A stretch of DNA of 64,000 nucleotides, taken from the NCBI RefSeq assembly GCF_019734885.1, contig NZ_JAAXCM010000023.1, positions 190,586-254,585 on the forward strand, in the 5' to 3' direction. Of this stretch, positions 18,412 to 26,929 are shown piece by piece. The stretch's first letter is position 1, and the number at the start of each line of letters is the position of its first letter. A program made the position numbers and the translations under genes. Source of the stretch: Pseudocoprococcus catus. Lineage in GTDB: Bacteria > Bacillota > Clostridia > Lachnospirales > Lachnospiraceae. The notes under the pieces are model-generated. The model saw only the letters and a program-made list of their open reading frames with translations, had not been told where the DNA came from and ran no database searches.

Positions 18412-18422
18412 GAAGGAATCTT

Positions 18423-19511
18423 TTAGTAATCAAAAGTTTCCATATAATTCATATACTTGACAACCATCAGTGCAATCTTAAATGTGATGGCGTCCTCAAA
18501 AACACGCAGGTCAAGTCCTGTACTCTTCTGAAGCTTATCCAGACGGTAAACCAGTGTGTTTCTGTGAATGTACAGCTGTCTGGATGTCTCTGAGACATTC
18601 AGGCTGTTCTCGAAAAACTTATTGATGGTCATCAGTGTTTCTTCATCGAAATCTTCCGGTGACTTGCTGTCGAAAATCTCTTTGATAAACATCTTGCACA
18701 ACGGGATCGGAAGCTGATAGATCAGACGGCCGATACCGAGGTTGCTGTATGCAACTACATTGCGCTCATTGTAGAAGATCTTGCCTACATCCAGTGCCAT
18801 TCTTGCTTCCTTGTAAGATCTGGATACATCCTTGATCTCCTGCACGATCGTACCAAGGGCAATTCTAGCCTTCGGCAGATTCTCACCGCAAAGCATCTCA
18901 TAGATGACTTTGGCAGCCTTGCAGAGATCATCATAGTTCTCATTCTCCTTCACTTCTCTGACGACAATGACATTCTTCTCATCAACCGCTGTAATGAAGT
19001 CCTTCGGACGGCCTGTGTAAAGTGAACGGACAGTCTCAAGGCTGTTCATATCCCGATCATTGTTCACCTCAATGAGCAGTACGATTCTTCGTACATCTGT
19101 ATCAATGTGCAGCTTCTTGGAACGATTATAGATATCAACAAGAAGCAGATTATCAAGCAGAAGATTCTTGATAAAGTTATCCTTATCAAAACGCTCCTTG
19201 TAGGCAACCAGCAGATTCTGGATCTGGAATGAGGCTACCTTGCCGATCATGTAGACATCATCACTGTCTCCCCTTGCCAGAATGATAAATTCCAGCTGAT
19301 GTTCATCAAAAACCTTGAAAAACTGAAATCCCTGAAGAACCTGACTATCTGCCGGTGAATTGACAAATTCCAGTACAAACTTCTCATAATCTTCTGCATT
19401 GGAAAATGTGGAGGCTAATACCTTTCCTTCAATATCCATCACACATAAATCTATTCTAGTAATCGCTTTCAGTCCCTCAATCGTATTCTGTAAAATCTGG
19501 TTTGAAATCAT
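18423..19511 (-). CDS. PucR/CdaR-family transcriptional regulator
   Basis: Regulator of 362 aa. The start was set at 19511 (MISNQILQNTIEG), where AGGGAGAAG lies upstream. The N-terminal part (residues 1-130) resembles a small sensor domain (DLCVMDIEGKVLASTF). The middle is the GGDEF-like CdaR region (RIALGTIVQEIKDVSRSYKEAR), and the C-terminus is the PucR helix-turn-helix (LNVSETSRQLYIHRNTLVYR, then LDKLQKSTGLDLRVF). It lies 12 nt upstream of ftsE. This pairing is common in Lachnospiraceae, but the ligand and targets are unknown. Confidence 0.85.
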   Translation of the reverse strand: MISNQILQNTIEGLKAITRIDLCVMDIEGKVLASTFSNAEDYEKFVLEFVNSPADSQVLQGFQFFKVFDEHQLEFIILARGDSDDVYMIGKVASFQIQNLLVAYKERFDKDNFIKNLLLDNLLLVDIYNRSKKLHIDTDVRRIVLLIEVNNDRDMNSLETVRSLYTGRPKDFITAVDEKNVIVVREVKENENYDDLCKAAKVIYEMLCGENLPKARIALGTIVQEIKDVSRSYKEARMALDVGKIFYNERNVVAYSNLGIGRLIYQLPIPLCKMFIKEIFDSKSPEDFDEETLMTINKFFENSLNVSETSRQLYIHRNTLVYRLDKLQKSTGLDLRVFEDAITFKIALMVVKYMNYMETFDY

Positions 19512-19932
19512 AATGCACTTCTCCCTGCCTTCCCGTAATCTATTGTAATGAACTCTTATTATTATAATAAAGCACAACAACCAAAAAATAAAGTGTTTTT
19601 TATATATTTTTCATATATTTTTCTTTGAAACCTATGTTATTTTCTCATTGAATTACAATAATATTACGATTTAAATGAGTGAACCATGAAAATCACCAAT
19701 TTTACTATTGTTTTTTGTCTATAATCACAATTGCTTTTCAAAGAACAGTTCCTGTACACTATACCAGAAAATCATAAATATTGCAATATTATTTCACAAA
19801 TATTACATAATTTGTAATCATTTTGAGATAAATATAGTGAATGCGGCCCTTAGACAATCGACGAAATGCGTAGCATTTTGGAGGTTGGCTCTGAACAGTT
19901 ACCAGAAAATTATATACCCCATGTATCCAACT

Positions 19933-20010
19933 GAGGTTCCAAATGAACTGATTCACCACAAGCCCGTTGGCATTGCAAAGGAACTTGTGATGATTCTTCA
20001 TTGGAACCTC
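19933..20010. repeat. Long imperfect hairpin downstream of copA
   Basis: Arms of about 28 bp: GAGGTTCCAAATGAACTGAT ... CACAAG against CTTGTGATGATTCTTCATTG ... ACCTC, loop about 20 nt. It sits in a 520-bp gap (19,512-20,036) without genes. No strong T-tract follows, so it may be an intergenic repeat rather than a plain terminator of copA. The adjacent 19,845-19,930 is also less AT-rich than its surroundings and may belong to the same element. Confidence 0.5.
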
Positions 20011-20036
20011 ATTTTCTGATGTCTTTGAAATTTTGA

Positions 20037-20246
20037 TTAGTTAATTGCTGTTACTTTATAGTCTTTGTCTTCAACTGTTTTCTTTAAAATATCGTCTGCT
20101 ACATCTGCAGAGAGTTCTACAACTGCTGTACCTGCTTCATGGCTGACTTCTGCTGATGCCACGCCTTCGAGGCCCTCAAGTGCCTTCTTTACAGTTGCCT
20201 CACAGTGACCACACATCATACCTTCGATTTTCATTGTTTTCTTCAT
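20037..20246 (-). CDS. copZ: Probable internal translation product: CopZ-like copper chaperone
   Basis: Inside the copA frame, AAGGAG (20256-20261) lies 9 nt before an in-frame ATG (20244-20246). Translation from there would give a free 69-aa protein, MKKTMKIEGMMCGHCEATVK and onward, the size and fold of CopZ chaperones. The linker just before it (NNNNQNNKE) looks like unselected spacer. One mRNA could thus make both the pump with a chaperone tail and the free chaperone. This is predicted from the ribosome site only. The alternative is a recent copA-copZ gene fusion in which the old site persists. Confidence 0.55.
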   Translation of the reverse strand: MKKTMKIEGMMCGHCEATVKKALEGLEGVASAEVSHEAGTAVVELSADVADDILKKTVEDKDYKVTAIN

Positions 20247-22613
20247 TGTCTGCATCTCCTTATTATTTTGATTATTATTGTTGTCTTGTTTGCTGTTATC
20301 CACCGCTTCTTCTATTATAACCTGATTTTTTAACTTTTTGTCCTTTTTTGTGTCATGCATGTCAAAAAGATTCAGGCGCAGTGCATTAGTGACGACGCAG
20401 AAGCTTGATAAACTCATAGCTGCTGCACCAAACATCGGATTTAATGTCCATCCGAAAACAGGGATCCACACACCTGCTGCCAGAGGAATACCGATGACAT
20501 TGTAGAAGAATGCCCAGAAAAGATTTTCATGGATATTCCTGAGAGTTGCCCGGCTCAGACGGACAGCTGCTGATACATCACTCAGACGGCTCTTCATCAA
20601 TACCACATCTGCTGCATCAATGGCCACATCCGTACCGGCACCAATGGCAATACCCATATCAGCTCTTGTCAAAGCCGGTGCATCGTTGATGCCATCACCA
20701 ACCATGGCCACTTTTCCATACTTCTGGAGCTTTCTGATGACACTTTCCTTGCCCTCCGGAAGAACACCGGCAATGACATCATCCACACCTGCCTGTGCAC
20801 CGATGGCTCTGGCTGTTCTCTCATTATCTCCTGTCAGCATCACAACACGGATACCCATATTCTGGAGCTCACCGACAGCCTGTCTGCTGTCTTCCTTCAT
20901 GGTATCTGCAACGGCAATAATGCCCGCCAGTTTCCCATCCTCTGTGAAAAACATCGGTGTCTTTCCCTGTTCTGCCAGCTGTTCTGACTGTTTAACGAAC
21001 TTCTCAGGCACCACTGTCTGTGTCTTAATAAATATATAATTGCCTCCGGCAAGCTTTCGGCCATTTCGAAGAGCAGTCAGTCCATTGCCCGGAAGTGCTT
21101 CAAACTCAGAAACCTCTTCCAATGACATCTTCTGTTCATCCGCATATTTCAAAATAGCCTTCGCCAGAGGATGCTCACTGCGTTTCTCAAGGCTTGCTGC
21201 CAAACCAATCAATGCCTCTTTTGTCACACCATCAGCAGGCACTATATCTGTTACAACAGGTTCACCATTGGTGATGGTGCCCGTCTTATCCAGAGCGACA
21301 ATCTGTACCTTGCCTGTCTCTTCCAGGGATACCGCCGTCTTAAAAAGAATACCATTCCTGGCACCCATGCCATTGCCCACCATAATAGCCACCGGTGTCG
21401 CAAGTCCAAGAGCACACGGGCAGCTGATAACCAGCACTGAAATACCTCTTGCCAACGCAAAGCCCACACTCTCACCTGCCAGCAGCCATACGATCATAGT
21501 AAGCACTGCAATAGTGATAACCGCCGGTACAAAAACACCTGATACTTTATCCGCGATTTTTGCAATCGGTGCCTTTGTAGCTGCCGCATCACTGACCATC
21601 TGAATGATCTGTGATAAAGTTGTATCCTGTCCAACACGGGTTGCTTCACATCTGATAAAACCGGACTGATTCAATGTGGCCGCCGATACGGCATCACCGG
21701 CTTTCTTGTCCACCGGAATACTCTCACCTGTCAGAGCCGCTTCATTCAAGGCACTGCTGCCTTCTATAATCACACCGTCCACAGGTACATTCTCCCCGGG
21801 ACGAACAATGAAAATATCACCTTTCTTCACCTGTTCAATAGGAACTGTCACTTCCTGACCCTTCCGCTCGATCACAGCTGTCTTCGGTGCCAGTTTCATC
21901 AAGCCTTTGAGTGCATCTGTTGTCTTGCCCTTGGAACGAGCCTCCAGCATCTTGCCCACAGTGATCAATGTCAGGATCATGGCCGCAGATTCAAAATAAA
22001 ACTCATGCATATAATGCATGACCATCTCCATATCTCCCTTCACCTGGGCATCCGTCATGGCAAACAAGGCATAAGTACTGTAACCAAAAGCCGCCGTTGA
22101 ACCAAGTGCCACCAATGTGTCCATATTCGGTGCACGGTGCAGTAAACTTGTAAAACCGCTGATAAAAAACTTCTGATTGATGACCATGACAATACCGGTC
22201 AGAAGGAGCTGAACCAGCCCCATGGCAATATGATTATCCTCAAAAAATGCCGGCAGCGGCCATCCCCACATCATATGTCCCATGGAAAAATACATCAACA
22301 CCATCAAAAAGCCCAGCGAGGCCAGAAGTCTGCGCTTCAGAACCGGTGTATCGTGATCCTTCAGCATCTCTTCCTCCGCAGCCATGGATGATGCACCTGA
22401 ATACACTGAGGATTCCCCTTTCACAGAAGCTCCGTATCCTGCTGCTTCCACAGCCTGAATAATATCCTGATCGGCGGCTGTTCCTTCAACGCCCATGGAA
22501 TTCGTCAACAAACTAACTGAACAGGATGTCACCCCTTCCACCTTCGAAACAGCCTTCTCTACACGGGCACTGCAGGCTGCACAGCTCATACCCGTCACTA
22601 TAAATTGCTGCAT
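20037..22613 (-). CDS. copA: Copper-exporting P1B-type ATPase with N- and C-terminal metal-binding domains
   Basis: Copper pump of 858 aa. Residues 1-65 form a heavy-metal-associated domain with GMSCAACSARVEK (Cys11, Cys14). Membrane segments, the actuator loop (TGESIPVDKKAGD), the transport motif SCPCALGLATP, the phosphorylation site DKTGTITNGEP and the hinge GDGINDAPALTRAD follow. After the last membrane segments comes an Asn/Gln-rich linker and then a second metal-binding domain, GMMCGHCEATVKKAL. A C-terminal HMA on CopA is unusual and the linker contains an internal ribosome site (see the internal start entry). The divergent csoR and GC-rich palindromes indicate copper control. Confidence 0.93.
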   Translation of the reverse strand: MQQFIVTGMSCAACSARVEKAVSKVEGVTSCSVSLLTNSMGVEGTAADQDIIQAVEAAGYGASVKGESSVYSGASSMAAEEEMLKDHDTPVLKRRLLASLGFLMVLMYFSMGHMMWGWPLPAFFEDNHIAMGLVQLLLTGIVMVINQKFFISGFTSLLHRAPNMDTLVALGSTAAFGYSTYALFAMTDAQVKGDMEMVMHYMHEFYFESAAMILTLITVGKMLEARSKGKTTDALKGLMKLAPKTAVIERKGQEVTVPIEQVKKGDIFIVRPGENVPVDGVIIEGSSALNEAALTGESIPVDKKAGDAVSAATLNQSGFIRCEATRVGQDTTLSQIIQMVSDAAATKAPIAKIADKVSGVFVPAVITIAVLTMIVWLLAGESVGFALARGISVLVISCPCALGLATPVAIMVGNGMGARNGILFKTAVSLEETGKVQIVALDKTGTITNGEPVVTDIVPADGVTKEALIGLAASLEKRSEHPLAKAILKYADEQKMSLEEVSEFEALPGNGLTALRNGRKLAGGNYIFIKTQTVVPEKFVKQSEQLAEQGKTPMFFTEDGKLAGIIAVADTMKEDSRQAVGELQNMGIRVVMLTGDNERTARAIGAQAGVDDVIAGVLPEGKESVIRKLQKYGKVAMVGDGINDAPALTRADMGIAIGAGTDVAIDAADVVLMKSRLSDVSAAVRLSRATLRNIHENLFWAFFYNVIGIPLAAGVWIPVFGWTLNPMFGAAAMSLSSFCVVTNALRLNLFDMHDTKKDKKLKNQVIIEEAVDNSKQDNNNNQNNKEMQTMKKTMKIEGMMCGHCEATVKKALEGLEGVASAEVSHEAGTAVVELSADVADDILKKTVEDKDYKVTAIN

Positions 22614-22722
22614 GACGCTCTATCCTCCATTCTTTCTCATCATCACAGATATTTTCATCTGCGGATCATTCTACTAATATAGTAGTCTTACTCAAAATAG
22701 AATTACCATTCAAGCCCAAATT

Positions 22723-22742
22723 ACCCCACCCCCCTGGGGTCA
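22723..22742. promoter_or_regulatory. Candidate CsoR operator upstream of copA
   Basis: GC-rich interrupted palindrome ACCCCACCCCCCTGGGGT in an AT-rich promoter region. It resembles the C/G-tract operators of CsoR repressors. It lies about 110 bp before the copA start. The exact copA promoter hexamers were not clear. Confidence 0.6.
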
Positions 22743-22809
22743 TATTCATTCTATACCTATACGAAAAAAAAGTCAATGCTCCTTATTGAAAAAAACACGC
22801 ATCTGAACA

Positions 22810-22869
22810 TTGAATGCACCGCGCAAAAATGCTAAAATAGTAGTAATATGTACACACCCCTGGTGGGTG
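22810..22869 (+). promoter_or_regulatory. csoR promoter with overlapping candidate CsoR operator
   Basis: TTGAAT (22810-22815), 17-bp spacer, TAAAAT (22833-22838), then the palindrome CACCCCTGGTGGGTG (22855-22869) in the early transcribed region, 20 bp before the csoR start. Position suits autorepression. Confidence 0.65.
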
Positions 22870-22889
22870 ACTGACGAAAGGAGTAATCC

Positions 22890-23150
22890 ATGAAGGCAGA
22901 ACAACAAAATATCAAAAGACTGCTTAATACGGCAAAGGGCCAGATTGACGGAGTGAACAAGATGATCGACGATGATAAATACTGTATCGACATTTCCAAT
23001 CAGATCATGGCTACCATTGCCATTTTGAAAAAGGTCAATATTGAAATTCTTGATGCCCATTTAAAATGCTGTGTTCTTCACGCAGATGATCGCGAACGTG
23101 AAGCAAAGATCAACGAAATATCCGAAGTGCTGAAAAAGGCACTCAAATAA
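22890..23150 (+). CDS. csoR: CsoR-type copper-sensing repressor
   Basis: DUF156/CsoR-family repressor of 86 aa, all-helical. The copper ligand set is present with the family spacing: Cys32 (DKYCIDISNQIM), His57 and Cys61 (DAHLKCCVLHA). That matches the Cys-His-Cys triad of copper sensors rather than the formaldehyde-type FrmR set. It is divergent from copA, with palindromic sites on both sides of the gap, so apo-CsoR probably represses both. GAAAGGAG precedes the ATG. Confidence 0.9.
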   Translation: MKAEQQNIKRLLNTAKGQIDGVNKMIDDDKYCIDISNQIMATIAILKKVNIEILDAHLKCCVLHADDREREAKINEISEVLKKALK

Positions 23151-23167
23151 TACGGGAGCAATTCACC

Positions 23168-23908
23168 ATGAATCAAACAACCAAAACCGTTTTTATTACA
23201 GGTGCATCCAGGGGAATTGGGCGCGCCATTGCAATTCGCTTTGCAGCTGCCGGTTATCGTCTTGCACTCTGCTGCCGTCATAACAGTGATATGCTGAGGG
23301 AGCTGCAGACTTTGATAACAGAACAATACCATACTGATTGTCTGATCTACACAGCAGATACCGGAAACTATTCACAAATGGCATCCATGCTGAACGATAC
23401 CATTCAGCATTTTCATCATATTGATGTGCTTGTCAACAATGCCGGTATTTCTTACATTGGCTTATTAACAGATATGTCCTCTGAGGACTGGCAGAACATT
23501 CTCAGTACAAATCTGACATCTGTTTTCAACAGCTGCCGTCTGACCGTTCCCGGGATGGTGCATCGCCATTCAGGTAAAATCATCAATATTTCTTCTGTAT
23601 GGGGATGCTGCGGTGCTTCCTGCGAAGTTGCCTACTCGGCAACCAAAGGCGGCATCAACGCTTTTACTCAGGCTCTGGCCAAGGAACTGGCGCCAAGTAA
23701 TATTCAGGTCAATGCCATTGCCTGCGGTGCCATTGATACTGAAATGAATGCCTTTCTCTCTGAAGAAGACCGCCAGGCTTTAACCGATGAGATTCCTTCA
23801 GGACGTTTCGGCCGTCCTGAAGAAGTCGCGGAGCTTGTACTGGATCTTTCAGAAAATCATCATTATATGACAGGTCAGATCATCCGCCTGGATGGCGGAT
23901 GGATTTAG
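23168..23908 (+). CDS. Short-chain dehydrogenase/reductase (FabG-like)
   Basis: NAD(P)-dependent oxidoreductase of 246 aa with the full classical SDR set: cofactor loop GASRGIGRA, NNAG, catalytic Ser in NISSVWG, and YSATK. The C-terminal GQIIRLDGGWI resembles 3-oxoacyl-ACP reductases, but the substrate cannot be fixed. It starts 17 nt after csoR with GGGAGCAA upstream, so it is probably co-transcribed with csoR. A role in copper stress is not obvious. Confidence 0.85.
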   Translation: MNQTTKTVFITGASRGIGRAIAIRFAAAGYRLALCCRHNSDMLRELQTLITEQYHTDCLIYTADTGNYSQMASMLNDTIQHFHHIDVLVNNAGISYIGLLTDMSSEDWQNILSTNLTSVFNSCRLTVPGMVHRHSGKIINISSVWGCCGASCEVAYSATKGGINAFTQALAKELAPSNIQVNAIACGAIDTEMNAFLSEEDRQALTDEIPSGRFGRPEEVAELVLDLSENHHYMTGQIIRLDGGWI

Positions 23909-23930
23909 ATGTCTGTATTCAAATCAAAAA

Positions 23931-23958
23931 AAGGTTCCCGAAACAATTCGGGAACCTT
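23931..23958. terminator. Bidirectional terminator
   Basis: Perfect hairpin AAGGTTCCCGAA...TTCGGGAACCTT between the convergent SDR and M23 peptidase genes, with A/T runs on both sides. Confidence 0.9.
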
Positions 23959-23971
23959 AATCTTTATTCAA

Positions 23972-25324
23972 TTATGGACTTACATAATACAGAGGATTCA
24001 CATACTCTCCGCCTACTGTCACACCAAAATGAAGATGTGCACCGGTAGAAATACCAGTGGAACCTACAGCTGCAATTGTCTGGCCCTGTGATACATAATC
24101 ACCTTCGCTGACATATAAGGAACTGCAATGTTCATAAACCGTACAAACACCATTACCATGGCTGATAACTATGTAATTACCCATTGCGCTGTTGTAGCTA
24201 GCTGTCGTAACTGTACCGCTGGCTGCCGCCCAAATGGATGAACCATAGGAAGCACCGATGTCAAGGCCTCTATGATAAGAAGATGCACCCGCTGTCGGTG
24301 AACTTCTGTAACCAAAATAAGAAGTGATCGATGTACTGCCAACCGGCCAGATCATGCCTGTACTGGAGTTGGAATTGGATGAACCTGAATCATCTGTACT
24401 GTCATCATATGATGAATCATCAGATGAACTGCTGGAATCGGATGATGAGCTGGAATCGGAGCTGGATGAGCTTGAGCTGGATGATGAACTGCTCTCTGCT
24501 TCCTGCTGTCTTCTTGCTTCTTCTTCAGCAGCTTTCTTGCGTGCTTCCTCTTCTGCAGCTTTCTTACGGGCTGCTTCCTCAGCGGCTTTACGTTCCTGTT
24601 CAACAATCTGCTGGAGCAGGCTGTTCTCTGCATCAATTTCTTCCTGTGTAGAAGAAATATCGGAATTCACAGAATCAATATCAGAACCAATCGCAACCAG
24701 TTCTTCTTCCTTCTGAGCAACAATCTTCTCGAGAGATTCCTTCTCTACTTCATACTGCTCCTTCTGAGCTTCCTGCAGCTGCTTCTGCTCTTCAAGCTGA
24801 GCTTCATATGCTGCGATCTGATCTCTGATATTTTGGAGATTAACAAGCAGATTGTGGTCATATTCGTTAATCTTGGAAATATATTCCTGATTGTTCAGCA
24901 TTGTCTTCAAATCACCGGAACCAAGCAGCATCTGAAGATAATCATCATCTCCTGATTCATACATGGCTTTAATACGTGCTTTCAATGCTGTGTACTGTGT
25001 CTTCTCATCTTCTTTGGCCTGTGCAAGATTATCCTGAGTGATACTGATCTCAGATTCTGTCTGCTCAAGCTGTGCGGATACTTCCTCCAACTGTGCAAGA
25101 TATGTCTTAATCTTGTCATCCAGTTCAGAAATATAGGACTCTGTATCTGACTTATTCTGCTTCAACTCTGCAAGCTGCGACTCAAGCTCGCTCTGCTGGT
25201 TCTTCAAATCTTCTATCTGGCTCTGGACTTCTGCCTTCGTTGCCGCCATTGTCGGAACTGCAAGCGAAACGCTGAGGGCAGCTACCAGAACATATCTGGT
25301 AAATCTCTTTAAACCGTGTTTCAT
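23972..25324 (-). CDS. Coiled-coil murein hydrolase, M23 (LytM) peptidase
   Basis: Secreted peptidoglycan hydrolase of 450 aa. The start at 25324 (MKHGLKRFTRYV) follows AAGGAGATTTTC. It has a signal peptide ending near VPTMAATKA, then a long coiled coil (about residues 30-240) like those of EnvC, PcsB and CwlO. An Ala/Glu/Lys repeat and a Ser/Asp-rich linker (about 260-330) follow. The M23 domain carries the zinc motifs HRGLD (HxxxD class) and HLHFG. The EnvC-like layout makes it a plausible FtsEX-regulated hydrolase, and ftsEX lies 6 kb away on the same strand. The link is inference from the family. Confidence 0.9.
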   Translation of the reverse strand: MKHGLKRFTRYVLVAALSVSLAVPTMAATKAEVQSQIEDLKNQQSELESQLAELKQNKSDTESYISELDDKIKTYLAQLEEVSAQLEQTESEISITQDNLAQAKEDEKTQYTALKARIKAMYESGDDDYLQMLLGSGDLKTMLNNQEYISKINEYDHNLLVNLQNIRDQIAAYEAQLEEQKQLQEAQKEQYEVEKESLEKIVAQKEEELVAIGSDIDSVNSDISSTQEEIDAENSLLQQIVEQERKAAEEAARKKAAEEEARKKAAEEEARRQQEAESSSSSSSSSSSSDSSSSSDSSSSSDDSSYDDSTDDSGSSNSNSSTGMIWPVGSTSITSYFGYRSSPTAGASSYHRGLDIGASYGSSIWAAASGTVTTASYNSAMGNYIVISHGNGVCTVYEHCSSLYVSEGDYVSQGQTIAAVGSTGISTGAHLHFGVTVGGEYVNPLYYVSP

Positions 25325-25476
25325 GAAAATCTCCTTCCTAAAACGCTGTTTTACACTTTCTTCATTTTTACTGAGCCTGTCCACGATATCTCGCAACCAT
25401 CAACTCATCTGCGTACAATTATAGCATTTTCAGGGGCCTATTTCAAGTATATTTCTAATTTATTTCAGAATTATTA

Positions 25477-25503
25477 CAAAAGCACCTGTTTTAAAGGTGC
25501 TTT
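25477..25503 (-). terminator. Terminator downstream of the threonine aldolase gene
   Basis: Hairpin AAAGCACCT-gttttaa-AGGTGCTTT followed by T-rich sequence, 25 nt past the aldolase stop. Confidence 0.75.
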
Positions 25504-25527
25504 GTTATCATTTTACCCATTAAAATA

Positions 25528-26565
25528 TCAGAATTTCTTAAGGTCTTCAATAAGGGCATCTATATTCTCTTCTTTTGTAGCCCAGCTTGTACAAACTCTC
25601 ACTGCGCTATGATCTTCATCCATTTTCTCCCAGAATGAAAAACTGTATTTTTCAGATAATTTTTTAAGAACAGCATCCGGTAAAACAGGCAGCTGCTGGT
25701 TAGTGGAATTCTCCACATAAAAATCATAACCGCACTCCCTGAACGCTTTTTTCAGTTTCATAGCCATATCAATGGCATGTTTTGAAATCTGCCAGTAAAG
25801 ACCATCTTCAAAAAGTGTCTGAAACTGAATGCCAAGAAGGCGTCCCTTAGCCAGCATACCGCCACGCTGTTTAATCATATAACGGAAATCTTTGCTGATA
25901 GCCGGGTTTGTAATCACAACTGCTTCACCAAATAAAGCACCCACCTTTGTACCGCCGATATAGAAAACATCACACAGTCTCGCAATATCTTCCAATATTA
26001 CATCATTATCAGCCGCCATCAGGCCATAACCGAGGCGGGCACCATCCAGGAATAACGGCAGCCCGCATTCATGGCAAACACGACTGATGGCTTCCAGCTC
26101 ATTCCTGTAATAAATTGTTCCATTCTCAGTAGGATTGGAAATATACACCATCCCCGGCTGAACCATGTGTTCCGCACTGGAATCATTCATATGTGCCTCA
26201 TAAGCTGCCTTAATCTGCTCCGCTGTTATCTTTCCTTCACGGCCGCATGGCAGTGCCAATACTTTATGTCCTGTTGCCTCAATTGCCCCCGACTCATGCA
26301 CATTGATATGACCGCTGGCAGCTGTCAAAACTCCCTGATATGGCCGAAGAACCGAACAGATAATGGTCGTATTGGTCTGTGTGCCGCCAACCAGAAACTG
26401 CACATCAATATTCTCACGGCCGCAGGCCTTACGGATCAAACGTCTCGCCTCATCACAATAAGGATCCAGCCCGTATCCCGGGGTTTGATCCATATTTGTC
26501 TCTATCATACGTTCCAAAATCTTCGGATGAGCGCCTTCTGCATAATCACACTGAAACTCTATCAT
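25528..26565 (-). CDS. ltaE: Low-specificity L-threonine aldolase
   Basis: PLP enzyme of 345 aa cleaving threonine to glycine and acetaldehyde. The start MIEFQCDYAEGAHP at 26565 has GGAGG upstream; earlier in-frame ATGs lack one. Family landmarks are the N-terminal FxCDYAEGAHPKIL, GGTQTNTTII, HINVHESGAIEATGHK, ISNPTENGTIY, LDGARLGYGL and the PLP lysine in YIGGTKVGALFGE. The length is normal. It is monocistronic, with a terminator downstream. Confidence 0.92.
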   Translation of the reverse strand: MIEFQCDYAEGAHPKILERMIETNMDQTPGYGLDPYCDEARRLIRKACGRENIDVQFLVGGTQTNTTIICSVLRPYQGVLTAASGHINVHESGAIEATGHKVLALPCGREGKITAEQIKAAYEAHMNDSSAEHMVQPGMVYISNPTENGTIYYRNELEAISRVCHECGLPLFLDGARLGYGLMAADNDVILEDIARLCDVFYIGGTKVGALFGEAVVITNPAISKDFRYMIKQRGGMLAKGRLLGIQFQTLFEDGLYWQISKHAIDMAMKLKKAFRECGYDFYVENSTNQQLPVLPDAVLKKLSEKYSFSFWEKMDEDHSAVRVCTSWATKEENIDALIEDLKKF

Positions 26566-26793
26566 TGTTCTACCTCCAAAAAACTTGCCGCGAAATACTT
26601 CAGTTTCTCGAAGATGATTTTCTATCAAGAGAACCATGTATTTCACAATTATTCCATACAGCAATCTTTTACATCTCTTTATACTTGCTTCTTAACTATT
26701 ATACTATAAAACGCAAAAAGAGACTGCCGTTTCAAACAATCTCTTTGTATTATACCCTTTTCCTGATCTTTCTGCAATCGTTATTATTCTCTT

Positions 26794-26854
26794 CTGACAT
26801 GGCCGGTACTTAGGCAGCGTTTTTTGCTGCCTTATGTACCGCTGCCAATGTCAG
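26794..26854. other. Extended RNA-like hairpin near the modC 3' end
   Basis: CTGACAT ... ATGTCAG encloses GGTAC ... GTACC and GGCAGC-GTTTTTT-GCTGCC, forming one long, nearly continuous stem of about 25 bp with a few bulges. No run of T follows in the minus direction. It could stabilise the modABC mRNA or be part of an intergenic repeat. I do not match it to a molybdenum-cofactor riboswitch. Confidence 0.45.
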
Positions 26855-26929
26855 GCAACGCGAGTGTGCCTGTATGGAACTGTTAGAACACCATCATACT
26901 TATTATTTACTTGAAGTTTGCAATGCTGC

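Noticed and set aside
19708-20019. Overlapping ORFs on both strands after copA
   Set aside because: They run through the long hairpin and have no ribosome site or family resemblance.
24324-24716. ORFs opposite the Ser-rich linker of the M23 hydrolase
   Set aside because: Shadow frames produced by the repetitive Ser/Glu codons.
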